Shown here: positions 33,783 to 41,777 of the stretch, in pieces
How positions within the stretch are numbered: the first letter of the stretch is position 1
Layout: each line of letters opens with the position of its first letter
Program-made: the position numbers and the translations under genes
DNA from: GAS188 sp963713805
Lineage (GTDB): Bacteria; Pseudomonadota; Alphaproteobacteria; Rhizobiales; Beijerinckiaceae
Direction of reading: 5' to 3'
DNA: 64,000 nucleotides
Assembly (NCBI GenBank): GCA_963713805.1
Contig: CAVQNF010000027.1
Span: forward strand, 1 to 64,000
The notes under the pieces: model-generated
Databases searched by the model: none
Told to the model about the DNA's origin: nothing
What the model saw: the letters and a program-made list of their open reading frames with translations, nothing else

Positions 33783-34973
33783 ATGATTTTTAAATCCCCG
33801 GACCTAAAGGAGGTCGATTACGCTGTCCTGGGGTTGATCAAAAGCCAACGGGACAACCTTAAAGTTGTTACGCAGAGCAACCCCAAACGATGGTTCGGTT
33901 CTTTGCGTCGCAGCACTCTGGCGCGCGCGATCCGCGCATCCAACAGCATCGAAGGCATCCATGCGAGCATGGAAAATGTGCTGGCGGCCGTGGAAAATGA
34001 GGACCCTACCGATATTGAGCGTGAAACCTGGCTCTCGATTCGCGGATACCGAGATGCGATGACTTATATCCTTCAAGCCGCTCAAGACCCCCATTTTGAA
34101 TTTAGCAAGCAGTTTTTAAAGAGCCTTCAGTTCATGACCGTAGGTCATGATTTGACGAAAAACCCTGGTCAGTGGAGGCCTGGAAGCATCTTTATCGTAA
34201 ACCAAACAACTGGGCAGACAGTATACGAAGGTCCAGATGCCGAAGAGGTAAACGACCTCGTGGAGGAACTGGTTGAATACCTAAAGTCACCACTAACAGA
34301 GAATGTAATGGTGCGCGGCGCGATGGCGCATCTAAATCTTACGATGATCCACCCATTCAAGGATGGAAACGGACGAATTTCGCGCGCCCTTCAAACCCTC
34401 GTGCTCGCGAGAGAAGGTATCTTGCATCCTGTATTTTGCAGCATTGAGGAGTGGCTGGGACGCGTAACGGCGGAATATTATGCGGTACTCGCAGAGGTTG
34501 GCCAGGGAAAATGGAGCCCTCAGCGTGACGCTCTGCCGTGGGTAAGATTTTGTTTCAGGGCCCACTTCCATCAAGCGGCAACCTTGGTGCGCAGAAATCA
34601 AGAATACGGAGACCTTTATCAGGGCATCGAAAAGGTTGTTGCACGCCTTGCCTTACCCGAAAGAGCCACTCTCCCGCTTTTTGATGCGGCCTTGGGGACC
34701 CCCATCACAAACAGCTGGTACCGGCGCGACGCAGAGGTGAGTGAGGCAGTCGCGTCGCGCGATCTAAAACGACTCGTTGATCTGGAACTCCTGGAGCCGC
34801 ATGGCGAGAAGCGTGGGCGCAGTTACGAGTCCGGACAGGAGCTCAAGGAGCTTCGCAAGGCAACTCGATACGACAAGCCATTTCGAGACCCGTACGAGTA
34901 TATGAAGGACCCGAAAAGCTTAGCCAAATATTTGGCTTACGAACCCTTGGAACCTCGCCTTCCTGGGTTTTGA
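33783..34973 (+). CDS. Class II Fic-domain AMP-transferase
   Basis: ATG 33783 gives MIFKSPDLKEVDYAVLGLIK, the usual N-terminus of the Fic group with an N-terminal helical domain. 396 residues. The autoinhibitory motif S-x3-E-G is present as ASNSIEGI, ahead of the catalytic motif HPFKDGNGRISRALQ, which has every active residue. A C-terminal winged-helix part (DLKRLVDLELLEPHGEKRGR) follows. Such proteins AMPylate target Thr/Tyr and are kept off by the inhibitory Glu. Codon use is clearly lower in GC than in neighbours, so the gene is acquired. The end overlaps the convergent small gene by 37 bases. Confidence 0.88.
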   Translation: MIFKSPDLKEVDYAVLGLIKSQRDNLKVVTQSNPKRWFGSLRRSTLARAIRASNSIEGIHASMENVLAAVENEDPTDIERETWLSIRGYRDAMTYILQAAQDPHFEFSKQFLKSLQFMTVGHDLTKNPGQWRPGSIFIVNQTTGQTVYEGPDAEEVNDLVEELVEYLKSPLTENVMVRGAMAHLNLTMIHPFKDGNGRISRALQTLVLAREGILHPVFCSIEEWLGRVTAEYYAVLAEVGQGKWSPQRDALPWVRFCFRAHFHQAATLVRRNQEYGDLYQGIEKVVARLALPERATLPLFDAALGTPITNSWYRRDAEVSEAVASRDLKRLVDLELLEPHGEKRGRSYESGQELKELRKATRYDKPFRDPYEYMKDPKSLAKYLAYEPLEPRLPGF

Positions 34974-35119
34974 GAGGCGCCTTTCCCCGCCTTCTTCTTT
35001 TTTTGCTCGAGCCTGTCTTGAATTGCGCGTCGCTCATCTTCGTCCACAGTCACAAGATCAACCACATGTTTGGCCCATTGGTTGAGATCGCGCGGGCGTT
35101 TGGGGTGTTTCTCTGCCAT
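34937..35119 (-). CDS. Short Lys-rich histone-H1-like peptide
   Basis: 60 residues: MAEKHPKRPRDLNQWAKHVV, then DEDERRAIQDRLEQKKKKAG and a basic Gly/Ser tail. The 'KRPRD-NQ-AK' start is shared by a common rhizobial family that usually ends in a Lys/Ala-rich H1-like tail. Here the tail is short, so it is truncated or a variant. It probably binds nucleic acid. It follows the HTH gene by 37 bases on the same strand. No strong ribosome site precedes ATG 35119. Confidence 0.5.
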   Translation of the reverse strand: MAEKHPKRPRDLNQWAKHVVDLVTVDEDERRAIQDRLEQKKKKAGKGASQNPGRRGSKGS

Positions 35120-35156
35120 GGTCACAATATGGGGATCAGCGTGTTCATAGGGCACC

Positions 35157-35879
35157 TCAATATTTGACGAATCTTTCCGCGAGCGCGTGCCCATCATCCC
35201 AGGGGCGGCCCTTGAACATCCAGCCGATGCCGTCGATCCAGAGCTTCCCCGGCTGGAGCGTTCCTTCCTGCATCTCGGTCGGCCTTTCGGAGACATGGGC
35301 GCGCATCCGCGGGTCGTGGCGCGCCGCTTCCTCGATCACCGGCGGCTCGGCGTCCATGTCGCCGAATGTTTTGAGCACGGCGTTGAGGCTGCGGTCGATG
35401 CGATTGGCTATGGTACGCTCGGAGCAGCCTTCGCGACGCGCCATTTGCCAAAGCGGAACGCCCATCGACCAGCCGATGATGCGCTTCAGGGCGAGCTCGC
35501 CTTCGGTGCGGCGCAGCCAGGCCATCCAGCCCATGACGATTTCCATGCGCGACACGTCTTCATGAGTGGGCTGGAAACCGCGTGCCTGTGCCGACGAATA
35601 GCCATAGGCCTGGTTCATGTCGTGGATCACCGAGAACAGCCAGCCGCCGCGCCTGAAGAAATGCAGGTCGGGATCGCGCAACACTGAGAGCGTCTGCCAG
35701 GCGCGCCGCACCACCTCGCGCAAGGAGGCGAGCATCGACTTCGGGTCCATGCCGGAATCCAGGGCGCCGGGATTTTTGGCCAAAGCTTCCTCCCGGGGCC
35801 GTTCCTTGGGTGTGCCCGCTCTTCCCGTCAGGGGCGCGCCGCCGGATGTCGTCTTCAGGTTCGTGGTTCTCGGGATCAT
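35157..35879 (-). CDS. Phage-type helix-turn-helix protein (DUF6362-like)
   Basis: I choose ATG 35879 (MIPRTTNLKTTSG) because AGGA lies 8 bases upstream. The ORF's first ATG at 35933 lies inside the -35 region of this gene's own promoter. The conserved part has EVVRRAWQTLSVLRDPDLHF, MEIVMGWMAWLRRTEGEL, IGWSMGVPLWQMARREGCSE, then RTIANRIDRSLNAVLKTF, a sigma-like helix-turn-helix. The end has WIDGIGWMFKGRPW. This resembles the DUF6362 family of alphaproteobacterial phages, whose role is not established. It is under the operator block at 35910-35956. Confidence 0.65.
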   Translation of the reverse strand: MIPRTTNLKTTSGGAPLTGRAGTPKERPREEALAKNPGALDSGMDPKSMLASLREVVRRAWQTLSVLRDPDLHFFRRGGWLFSVIHDMNQAYGYSSAQARGFQPTHEDVSRMEIVMGWMAWLRRTEGELALKRIIGWSMGVPLWQMARREGCSERTIANRIDRSLNAVLKTFGDMDAEPPVIEEAARHDPRMRAHVSERPTEMQEGTLQPGKLWIDGIGWMFKGRPWDDGHALAERFVKY

Positions 35880-35909
35880 GCCGCCATTCCTGCCTGTGTC
35901 AGGGGTGGA

Positions 35910-35956
35910 ATAATTCCCCTTATTGGGAAACATGTCAACCCCTATAAGGGGAATAT
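35910..35956. promoter_or_regulatory. Left operator/promoter block of the S24 repressor
   Basis: Minus-strand promoter: TTGACA (35938-35933), 17-base spacer, AATTAT (35915-35910). Two operator dyads lie in it: TTCCCCTTATTGGGAA (35914-35929, in the spacer) and CCCCTATAAGGGG (35939-35951). The second doubles as the ribosome site region of the repressor (AAGGGG before ATG 35955/35961). A third, weaker dyad (ATTCCCCTCCATGGGAAAT, 35981-35999) is within the repressor's first codons. The block is repeated inverted at 36620-36666. Confidence 0.8.
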
Positions 35957-36560
35957 GCGAATGACACTTTACGTGCCATTATTCCCCTCCATGGGAAATA
36001 ATTTGAAGCGTTTGCGCGCCGAACACGGCTGGACGCACGAACAAGCGGCCGCCGCGATGGGCATCTCGCGCGGCCAGTTCATCAAGCTCGAGCGCGGCGA
36101 GCGGCATTTGACCGAGCGCACCATCGGGCTCGCCGCGAAGGCTTTCGAGATCAGCGAGGCCGACGTGATCGCCGATCGCGGGAGCGTGCCGCTCGTCGGT
36201 CACGTGGGGGCCGGGGCCGCAACCCATTTCTATGCGCAAGGGCAGGGGCCTTTCGACGAGGTGCAGGCCGTCGAAGGCTCGAATGATCAGACGGTTGCGG
36301 TGGAAATAAGAGGGGACAGCCTGGGCGCGCTCTTCGACCGCGCCCTGGTGTATTACGACGATGTGCGCCGCCCCGTGACGCCCGACCTCATCGGCAAGCT
36401 CTGCGTCGTCGGTCTCCCCGACGGGCGCGTCCTCGTCAAGAAGATCGCGCGCAGCAAGAGCGGGCGCGACCTCTATCACCTCGCGGGGCAGTACGGCGAT
36501 CCGATCCTCGACACGCCGATCGAATGGGCCGCTCGGGTGAAGCTGATGGTTCCGCGGTGA
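35955..36560 (+). CDS. XRE-S24 self-cleaving phage repressor
   Basis: 201 residues from ATG 35955 (35961 and 35991 are alternatives; the HTH begins at MGNNLKRLRAEHG). The helix-turn-helix has EQAAAAMGISRGQFIKLERG. The C-terminal S24 domain has VPLVGHVGAGAATHF, with a likely Ala-Gly self-cleavage site, the catalytic Ser in EIRGDSLGALFD and the Lys in GRVLVKKIARS. Family knowledge: RecA filaments trigger cleavage, so damage derepresses the two flanking operons. It lies between two inverted operator blocks and probably regulates itself as well. It is the switch of a mobile module that lacks an integrase here. Confidence 0.88.
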   Translation: MRMTLYVPLFPSMGNNLKRLRAEHGWTHEQAAAAMGISRGQFIKLERGERHLTERTIGLAAKAFEISEADVIADRGSVPLVGHVGAGAATHFYAQGQGPFDEVQAVEGSNDQTVAVEIRGDSLGALFDRALVYYDDVRRPVTPDLIGKLCVVGLPDGRVLVKKIARSKSGRDLYHLAGQYGDPILDTPIEWAARVKLMVPR

Positions 36561-36619
36561 TCGCGCGCACAGCGCCTGCTCCCTTCCGAGCCGATCGCCT
36601 CTCGCCAAGAGCCGACAGT

Positions 36620-36666
36620 TCATTTCCCTTATAGGGGTTGACATGTTTCCCTAATAGGGGAATATC
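36620..36666. promoter_or_regulatory. Right operator/promoter block of the S24 repressor
   Basis: Plus-strand promoter: TTGACA (36638-36643), 17-base spacer, AATATC (36661-36666). Operator dyads TTCCCTTATAGGGG (36624-36637) and TTTCCCTAATAGGGGAA (36646-36662) overlap the -35 and fill the spacer. Its reverse complement matches the left block over about 45 bases with only a few changes. Repressor bound here would exclude RNA polymerase from the two small downstream genes. Confidence 0.8.
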
Positions 36667-36702
36667 CGTTTGCCGATGAGAGCGGCAACGGAGTGGACAT
36701 CA

Positions 36703-36933
36703 ATGGCACATATTCATTTCACCGGAAGGCTCGTCGCTTCTGCCGAGGAGGACGCCTACGCGCGGGGCGCGAGCTTCTATGTCCGGCTGACGGACGAACA
36801 CGCGACGCGCGCCTATCTGCCGGCGCGCGACGCGGCCCATGCGCACGCCATCGCGGCGGCCATCAATGGCGAAGCGCGAACGCAAGGCGTTCCCGAAGCG
36901 ACCGCCGCGAGCCCTCTCGCGGGAGGAGCGTAA
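36703..36933 (+). CDS. Small phage-module protein, unknown
   Basis: GGAG lies 9 bases before ATG 36703, so I prefer it to the TTG at 36670, which falls at the transcript start. 76 residues: MAHIHFTGRLVASAEEDAYA, then FYVRLTDEHATRAYLPARDA and AHAHAIAAAINGEA. Probably a small alpha/beta protein. It is the first gene under the right operator promoter and is expected to be expressed when the repressor is cleaved. No family recognised. Confidence 0.55.
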   Translation: MAHIHFTGRLVASAEEDAYARGASFYVRLTDEHATRAYLPARDAAHAHAIAAAINGEARTQGVPEATAASPLAGGA

Positions 36934-36934
36934 G

Positions 36935-37333
36935 ATGCGCCGGCGCTTTCGCCCTCACTCGCTCGCCGCCATCGCCTGGGCGCGCCCGCGCGTCGAGGAG
37001 CGTGTTCGTCGCCATCCCTCCTCGGCCCGCATCACCATCGCGATGGAACGCGCCGCGCTCAAGCTCATGCGCGACATTGCCAAGCGACGCGCCCGCGCCA
37101 TGCTGGCCGATCCCGGCCAGCTCGAGATGATCGCGCCGGGCCTTTCGTGCATGACGCCCGGCGAAATGGTCGCGCAGGTCGCGGCACTTGCCCGCGCCGC
37201 GCGCTCGTTGCGTCAAAGGGCGGATCCCGTCGTCGGGCGCGTCGATGCGCATAATCTCAACGCGGCGATCCTTGTCGCGCGCGTGCTGCGTCGCGCCGAA
37301 TGGCGGCTTTCGCTGATACGTGAGGCGGCGTAG
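36935..37333 (+). CDS. Basic helical phage-module protein, unknown
   Basis: GGGAGGAG just before ATG 36935 fixes this start, one base after the stop of the previous gene. The ORF extends upstream out of frame with real features. 132 residues, strongly basic and helical: MRRRFRPHSLAAIAWARPRV, ERAALKLMRDIAKRRARAML, ALARAARSLRQRADPVVGRV, and VARVLRRAEWRLSLIREAA. It could bind nucleic acid. It is the last gene of the operator-controlled unit before host metabolism resumes. Confidence 0.55.
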   Translation: MRRRFRPHSLAAIAWARPRVEERVRRHPSSARITIAMERAALKLMRDIAKRRARAMLADPGQLEMIAPGLSCMTPGEMVAQVAALARAARSLRQRADPVVGRVDAHNLNAAILVARVLRRAEWRLSLIREAA

Positions 37334-37413
37334 TCCTCTCCAGGGGAGCATTCCCGAACCGCTTCGCTCCTTTCTGTGAACCCAAGCGAAGCGAGGCAGC
37401 TGCAAGGCCTGAC

Positions 37414-38469
37414 ATGCATCCAGAATTGCGCCTCTCTTCCGAGAAGCTTCTCGACTTCGCGGCCGCAGTCTTTGCGGCGCATGGCGTGCCCCTCGAGGAG
37501 GCGAGGCGCGCCGCCGACACCCTCGTCCAGGCCGACCTATGGGGACACCAATCCCATGGCGTGATGCGCCTCTCCTGGTATGTCGCCCGGCTGCGTTCCG
37601 GTGTGATGAGAGCGGCCGCCGAAACCCGCACGGTCGTTGACGCGGGCGCGTTGGCGGTGATCGACGGGCGCGACTCCATGGGGCAGGTGCTCGCCGCGCG
37701 CGCCGCGGACGAAGCGGTGCAAAGGGCCAAGGCCCATGGCGTCGGCGTCGTCGCGATGCGCAACTCCAACCATTTCGGCACTGCAATGTATTACACGCTG
37801 CGCGCGGCTCGGGCCGGGTGCATCGGCTTTCTTTCGACGAATGCGAGTCCCGCCATGGCGCCGTGGGGTGGGCGCGGGAAAGCCGTCGGCAATAACCCTT
37901 GGTCGATCGCCGCGCCGGCCGGCGAGCGCGCGCCGATGGTGCTCGACATCGCCAACACGATCGTGGCGCGCGGCAAGATCTACCTCGCGCGCCAGAAGGG
38001 GCAGAAGATTCCGCTCGGTTGGGCGATCGACAACGAAGGCGAGCCGACGGACGATCCGATCGCCGCGCTGAGCGGCATCATCCTGCCGATGGCCGAGCAC
38101 AAAGGCTACGGCGTCGCCGTGATGATGGATGTGCTCTCGGGCGTGCTCACGGGGAGCGGCTTCGGCACGGGCGTGCACGGCCCCTATCAGAGCGTCCACA
38201 AGAGCGGAGCGGGCCATCTGATGATCGCCCTCGACATCGCGGCTTTTCAGCCGTTGGCGGAATTCGAGGCGAGGATGGGCAGGCTCATCGCGGAGCTGAA
38301 GTCGGTGCCGCTCGCCAAGGGTGCGACCGAGATCCTCTATCCGGGCGAGCCCGAGGCGAGGCACGAGCTCGACAACCGCGCGCGAGGCCTATGGCTTGCA
38401 GAGGAGACCTTGGCCGGATTGCGCAGGCTCGCCAGCGAGACGGGGTTGGAAGCGCATCTGCCCTTTTGA
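37414..38469 (+). CDS. Malate/L-lactate dehydrogenase family (Ldh2 type) oxidoreductase
   Basis: 351 residues, the family length. The active-site segment is WGHQSHGVMRLSWYVARLRS, with His and Arg of the SHG-x-R motif. The dinucleotide-binding part includes VGVVAMRNSNHFGTAMYYTL and NNPWSIAAPAGERAPMVLDI. A later motif is MAEHKGYGVAVMMDVLSGVL. The fold is not Rossmann and uses NAD(P)H with 2-oxo acids such as oxaloacetate, ureidoglycolate or other hydroxyacids, so the exact substrate is open. No partner genes adjoin. Confidence 0.88.
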   Translation: MHPELRLSSEKLLDFAAAVFAAHGVPLEEARRAADTLVQADLWGHQSHGVMRLSWYVARLRSGVMRAAAETRTVVDAGALAVIDGRDSMGQVLAARAADEAVQRAKAHGVGVVAMRNSNHFGTAMYYTLRAARAGCIGFLSTNASPAMAPWGGRGKAVGNNPWSIAAPAGERAPMVLDIANTIVARGKIYLARQKGQKIPLGWAIDNEGEPTDDPIAALSGIILPMAEHKGYGVAVMMDVLSGVLTGSGFGTGVHGPYQSVHKSGAGHLMIALDIAAFQPLAEFEARMGRLIAELKSVPLAKGATEILYPGEPEARHELDNRARGLWLAEETLAGLRRLASETGLEAHLPF

Positions 38470-38604
38470 GCCCTCTCTCCTGCCGATGCGCACTCTCAGA
38501 TATCGGCCGTCAAGCACATGGGCCGCCCAACCGCGGCTCGGATCGAAGTGACAGCGGCCATCCCCGTTCCTATCTTGTGGCCGGTTCGGGCAGGGACGTG
38601 ACCC

Positions 38605-38742
38605 ATTCTCAGATATCTTCAAGCCGCTTTCGTCATCGCCGCCGTCGTGGCGGCGGCCATCCTGATCGGCATTTTGCTCGCGAGGACCGGCCATTCCTTG
38701 CTGCATGAGGAACGCACTCCGCTCTCGCGCGGCAAGGGCTGA
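38605..38742 (+). CDS. 45-residue single-pass membrane peptide, start unclear
   Basis: One frame reads RYLQAAFVIAAVVAAAILIG, then ILLARTGHSLLHEERTPLSR, ending GKG-TGA (38740-38742). It is a clean hydrophobic helix with a charged tail. The only codon available after the upstream in-frame TGA is ATT (38605), so either ATT starts it or a base is missing. A dozen bases upstream is GCAGGGACG, a possible ribosome site. Confidence 0.35.
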   Translation: MLRYLQAAFVIAAVVAAAILIGILLARTGHSLLHEERTPLSRGKG

Positions 38743-38828
38743 TCACTCAAAATCGAGATCACGCGCGAGCGCGCCCAAGACGACGAGGCGTGCCGAATGT
38801 TCGCTGCGGGCCTGCAACGAAGATCGGC

Positions 38829-40376
38829 TCAGTCGATGACCGCGTGGTCGGCGCTTGGCGCCGCCGCGGCCATGGTCGGCTTTCGCATGAACAGCAGCAA
38901 CAGGGCCATCGGCAGGCTCACCCACAGCATGAGCTTGAAATCATCCACATAGGCGATGCTCAAGGATTGGCGCGTGACCTCGTCGTTGAGCGCCGCGAGC
39001 CCGGCCGAGGTTGCGCTGTTCCAGATCACATACGCGCCCCCCGTCTGCAACATGCGGTTGAACGGCGTGACGCTCTGCGCGATCGCGGCATGCATGGACT
39101 GCGTGTTCTGGGCCAGGAGGAAAGAAGTGACGGAGATGCCGATGGCGCTGCCCACGTTGCGGATCAGGGCGAACAGGGCCGTCCCGTCCGTGCGCAGCTC
39201 GGCCGGCAGCGACGCGAAGGCGACCACTTGCAGAGGAATGAAGACGAAGCCCAGCCCGAAGCCTTGCACCGCCGTGGTGATCGCCAGCGGCCAGGCGGCG
39301 ACGTCGGGCGTCCAGCTCGTCATTTGCCAAAGGCTGCCGGCAAGGAGCGCGATACCGACGAGCATCAACAGGCGGGGATTGACCCGTCCCGTCAGCCTCC
39401 CCGCCACCATCATCGAAATCATGGTGCCGACGCCGCGCGGCGCCATCAGGAGGCCCGCCGTGCTCACCGGATAGCCGGCGAGATTCTGCAGATAGGGGGC
39501 GAGCAGCGCCGAGCTCGACAGGAGCACCATGCTGACCGCGAACATCACCAGAAAGCCTGAGGTGAAGTTGATGTCGGCGAAGATGCGCGGCGTGATGAAG
39601 GGCTTCTCGGCGAGCCAGACATGCACCACGAAAAGATAGAGGCCGAGCCCCGCGAGCACCGTCTCGATCACGATCTCGCTCGAGCCGAACCAATCCTTCT
39701 GCTGGCCGCGGTCGAGCATGAGCTGCAAGCAGCCGATGCCGAGGCTGAGCACGAGGAAGCCGGTCCAGTCGAAGGGCAATTTGGTGTTGCGCCGCGTGTC
39801 GGAAAGGAACAGGGCGAGGCCGGTGATGGCGAGCACGCCGATCGGCAGGTTGATGTAGAAGACGTAACGCCAGTCGTAGGCGTCCGTGAGATAGCCGCCG
39901 AGCGTTGGGCCAAGAATGGGTCCGACCATCACGCCCATGCCCCATAGCGCCATCGCCGAGCCGCGCTGCTCGGGCGGGTAGAGATCGAGCATCGTCGATT
40001 GGGAAAGCGGCACGAGCGCCGCGCCGAACATGCCTTGCAGCAGGCGAAACAGCACCATCTGGGTGAGCGATTCCGCAAGCCCGCACAGCATCGAGGCGAG
40101 GGTGAAGCCCGCAAGGCAGGTGATGAAGAACGCCTTTCGACCGAAGCGCGACGACAGCCAGCCCACCGGCGAAGTCATGATGGCGGCCGCGACGATGTAG
40201 GAGGTCAGGACCCAGGTGATCTGGTCCGATGTCGCCGACAGGCTCCCCTGCATATAGGGCAGCGCCACATTGGCGATCGTCTGGTCGAGCGCCTGCATCA
40301 AGGTCGCCGCCATCACGCATACGGTGATGATGCCGCGATGCTTCGGCGCGTCCTCTTCAGCGGCTGGCGGCGACAT
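38829..40376 (-). CDS. emrB: EmrB-type MFS drug exporter (DHA2, 14 helices)
   Basis: 515 residues. The N-terminal motif region has MQALDQTIANVALPYMQGSL and WVLTSYIVAAAIMTSPVGWL. Motif A is LSSRFGRKAFF, motif C GPILGPTLGGYLTDAYDWRY and NLPIGVLAITGLALF. Fourteen hydrophobic segments. With the membrane-fusion gene directly upstream (20-base overlap) it forms a proton-driven pump that passes drugs through an outer-membrane channel encoded elsewhere. The MarR gene at the head of the operon is the likely regulator. Confidence 0.92.
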   Translation of the reverse strand: MSPPAAEEDAPKHRGIITVCVMAATLMQALDQTIANVALPYMQGSLSATSDQITWVLTSYIVAAAIMTSPVGWLSSRFGRKAFFITCLAGFTLASMLCGLAESLTQMVLFRLLQGMFGAALVPLSQSTMLDLYPPEQRGSAMALWGMGVMVGPILGPTLGGYLTDAYDWRYVFYINLPIGVLAITGLALFLSDTRRNTKLPFDWTGFLVLSLGIGCLQLMLDRGQQKDWFGSSEIVIETVLAGLGLYLFVVHVWLAEKPFITPRIFADINFTSGFLVMFAVSMVLLSSSALLAPYLQNLAGYPVSTAGLLMAPRGVGTMISMMVAGRLTGRVNPRLLMLVGIALLAGSLWQMTSWTPDVAAWPLAITTAVQGFGLGFVFIPLQVVAFASLPAELRTDGTALFALIRNVGSAIGISVTSFLLAQNTQSMHAAIAQSVTPFNRMLQTGGAYVIWNSATSAGLAALNDEVTRQSLSIAYVDDFKLMLWVSLPMALLLLFMRKPTMAAAAPSADHAVID

Positions 40377-41766
40377 CGGAGGTCTCCGTGGGCGCTTCGC
40401 CCCAGAGCTCGGAAAGGGCGCGCTTATGGCCCGTGTCGATGTCGACGACGACGCTCATTCCGGAACGCAGCACCGGATAGCCGTCCTTCTGCTCGACCGT
40501 GATGCGCACCGGAATGCGCTGCACCACCTTCACCCAGTTGCCGCTCGCGTTCTGCGGCGGCAGGATCGAGAATTCCGAACCGCTTGCCGGGCTGATGCTC
40601 TCGACCTTTCCGGCCCAGACGCGTCCAGGATAGGAATCGACCGAGACCTCGACCGGGTCGCCGGGCCTCACATAGGTGAGGTCGGTCTCCTTCAGATTGG
40701 CATCGACCCAGACGCGCCGCGCCGAGACGAGGCCGATGGCGCCGGTGTTGGTGAGCGCCGCGGTCTGGGAAACGAGATAGGTGCCCACCTGCAGCGAATC
40801 GACCTGGGTCGCGATTCCGGCGAAAGGCGCGCGCACCACGGTGTGGTCGAGCTGCCTTTGCGCCTCGTCGACCTGGGCCTTGGCTTGTTGCCATTGCGGC
40901 ATGGCTTCGACCGGCGCATCGACGTTTCCGCCTAGACGCGCGAGCGTCACCCGCGCCTGCTGCTTCAAGGATTGCAGCGTCTTTTGCGCGGCAAGCAGCG
41001 TGAAATGCGTCTGGTCATAGGTGGCCCGCGTGCCGAAATCGGTCTTGAGCAGCGAGGAGGCGCGATCGAAATTGGTCTGTGCCAGATCGACCTGGGCGCT
41101 CTGCGCGTCGATGTCGCTCAGGATGCGGTGATAGTCCTCCTTCGTCGCATTGATCGACAGCTCGACCTGGCCGAGCTGCCCCTTCGCTTGCGCCAGCGCG
41201 ATCTCGAATTGCCGAGGATCGATCTTGAACAGCACCTGGTTCGCCGCGACCTTCTCGCCCTCGTGCACGTCGATCTCGGAAACGAGGCCCGAGACGTCGG
41301 TCGACACCATCAGCTTCGCGGCCCTGACATAGGAATCGTCGGCTGAGACATAACGGCCGCCGCGCAGCCAGAAGACGAAAGAGACAAGGGCCACCACGGC
41401 AATGCCGCCGAGCATCAGCAAGCTGCGCAGGCGGCGTCTTCCGCTGGCGCGGCGCCCTGCTTTCGTCGGCCTGTCGGCGAGAGGCGTCACGGGCGCGGGC
41501 GCCTCGCGGCGCGCCACGGGCGGCGATTTGACCCGCTCGGTCGCGGGTCGCTCGCCGGGCGAGCCTCTCATTTGACCCGGCGCAGCCTTGGCACTGGCGC
41601 TCGGCGCCATGGCAAATTCCGCATCGGCCGGAAAATTCCGGGGTGGAGCATGTTCGGCGCGGGCCGTCTCGGGCGCGGCGCCCGCCTCTTGCGAGGCGTT
41701 GCTCGCCGGCTTGATCTCGACGACCTCGCCTCCCGGGCGCACGATCTTCACATTGCCCCTGGTCAT
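40357..41766 (-). CDS. emrA: EmrA/HlyD-type membrane fusion protein
   Basis: 469 residues from ATG 41766. The first 110 residues are an unusually long, Pro/Ala-rich cytoplasmic leader. Then a membrane anchor (LLMLGGIAVVALVSFVFWLR) and the barrel-hairpin body: YVSADDSYVRAAKLMVSTDV, GLVSEIDVHEGEKVAANQVL, a coiled-coil hairpin, LDHTVVRAPFAGIATQVDSL and the C-terminal MSVVVDID. It bridges EmrB to an outer-membrane channel. It overlaps emrB by 20 bases and follows marR by 11 bases. The leader is longer than in E. coli EmrA. Confidence 0.92.
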   Translation of the reverse strand: MTRGNVKIVRPGGEVVEIKPASNASQEAGAAPETARAEHAPPRNFPADAEFAMAPSASAKAAPGQMRGSPGERPATERVKSPPVARREAPAPVTPLADRPTKAGRRASGRRRLRSLLMLGGIAVVALVSFVFWLRGGRYVSADDSYVRAAKLMVSTDVSGLVSEIDVHEGEKVAANQVLFKIDPRQFEIALAQAKGQLGQVELSINATKEDYHRILSDIDAQSAQVDLAQTNFDRASSLLKTDFGTRATYDQTHFTLLAAQKTLQSLKQQARVTLARLGGNVDAPVEAMPQWQQAKAQVDEAQRQLDHTVVRAPFAGIATQVDSLQVGTYLVSQTAALTNTGAIGLVSARRVWVDANLKETDLTYVRPGDPVEVSVDSYPGRVWAGKVESISPASGSEFSILPPQNASGNWVKVVQRIPVRITVEQKDGYPVLRSGMSVVVDIDTGHKRALSELWGEAPTETSDVAASR

Positions 41767-41777
41767 GCGGTCCCCCC

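Noticed and set aside
35931..35933. First ATG of the HTH gene as its start
   Set aside because: It overlaps the -35 box of the gene's own promoter and would lie upstream of the transcript start; ATG 35879 has a ribosome site.
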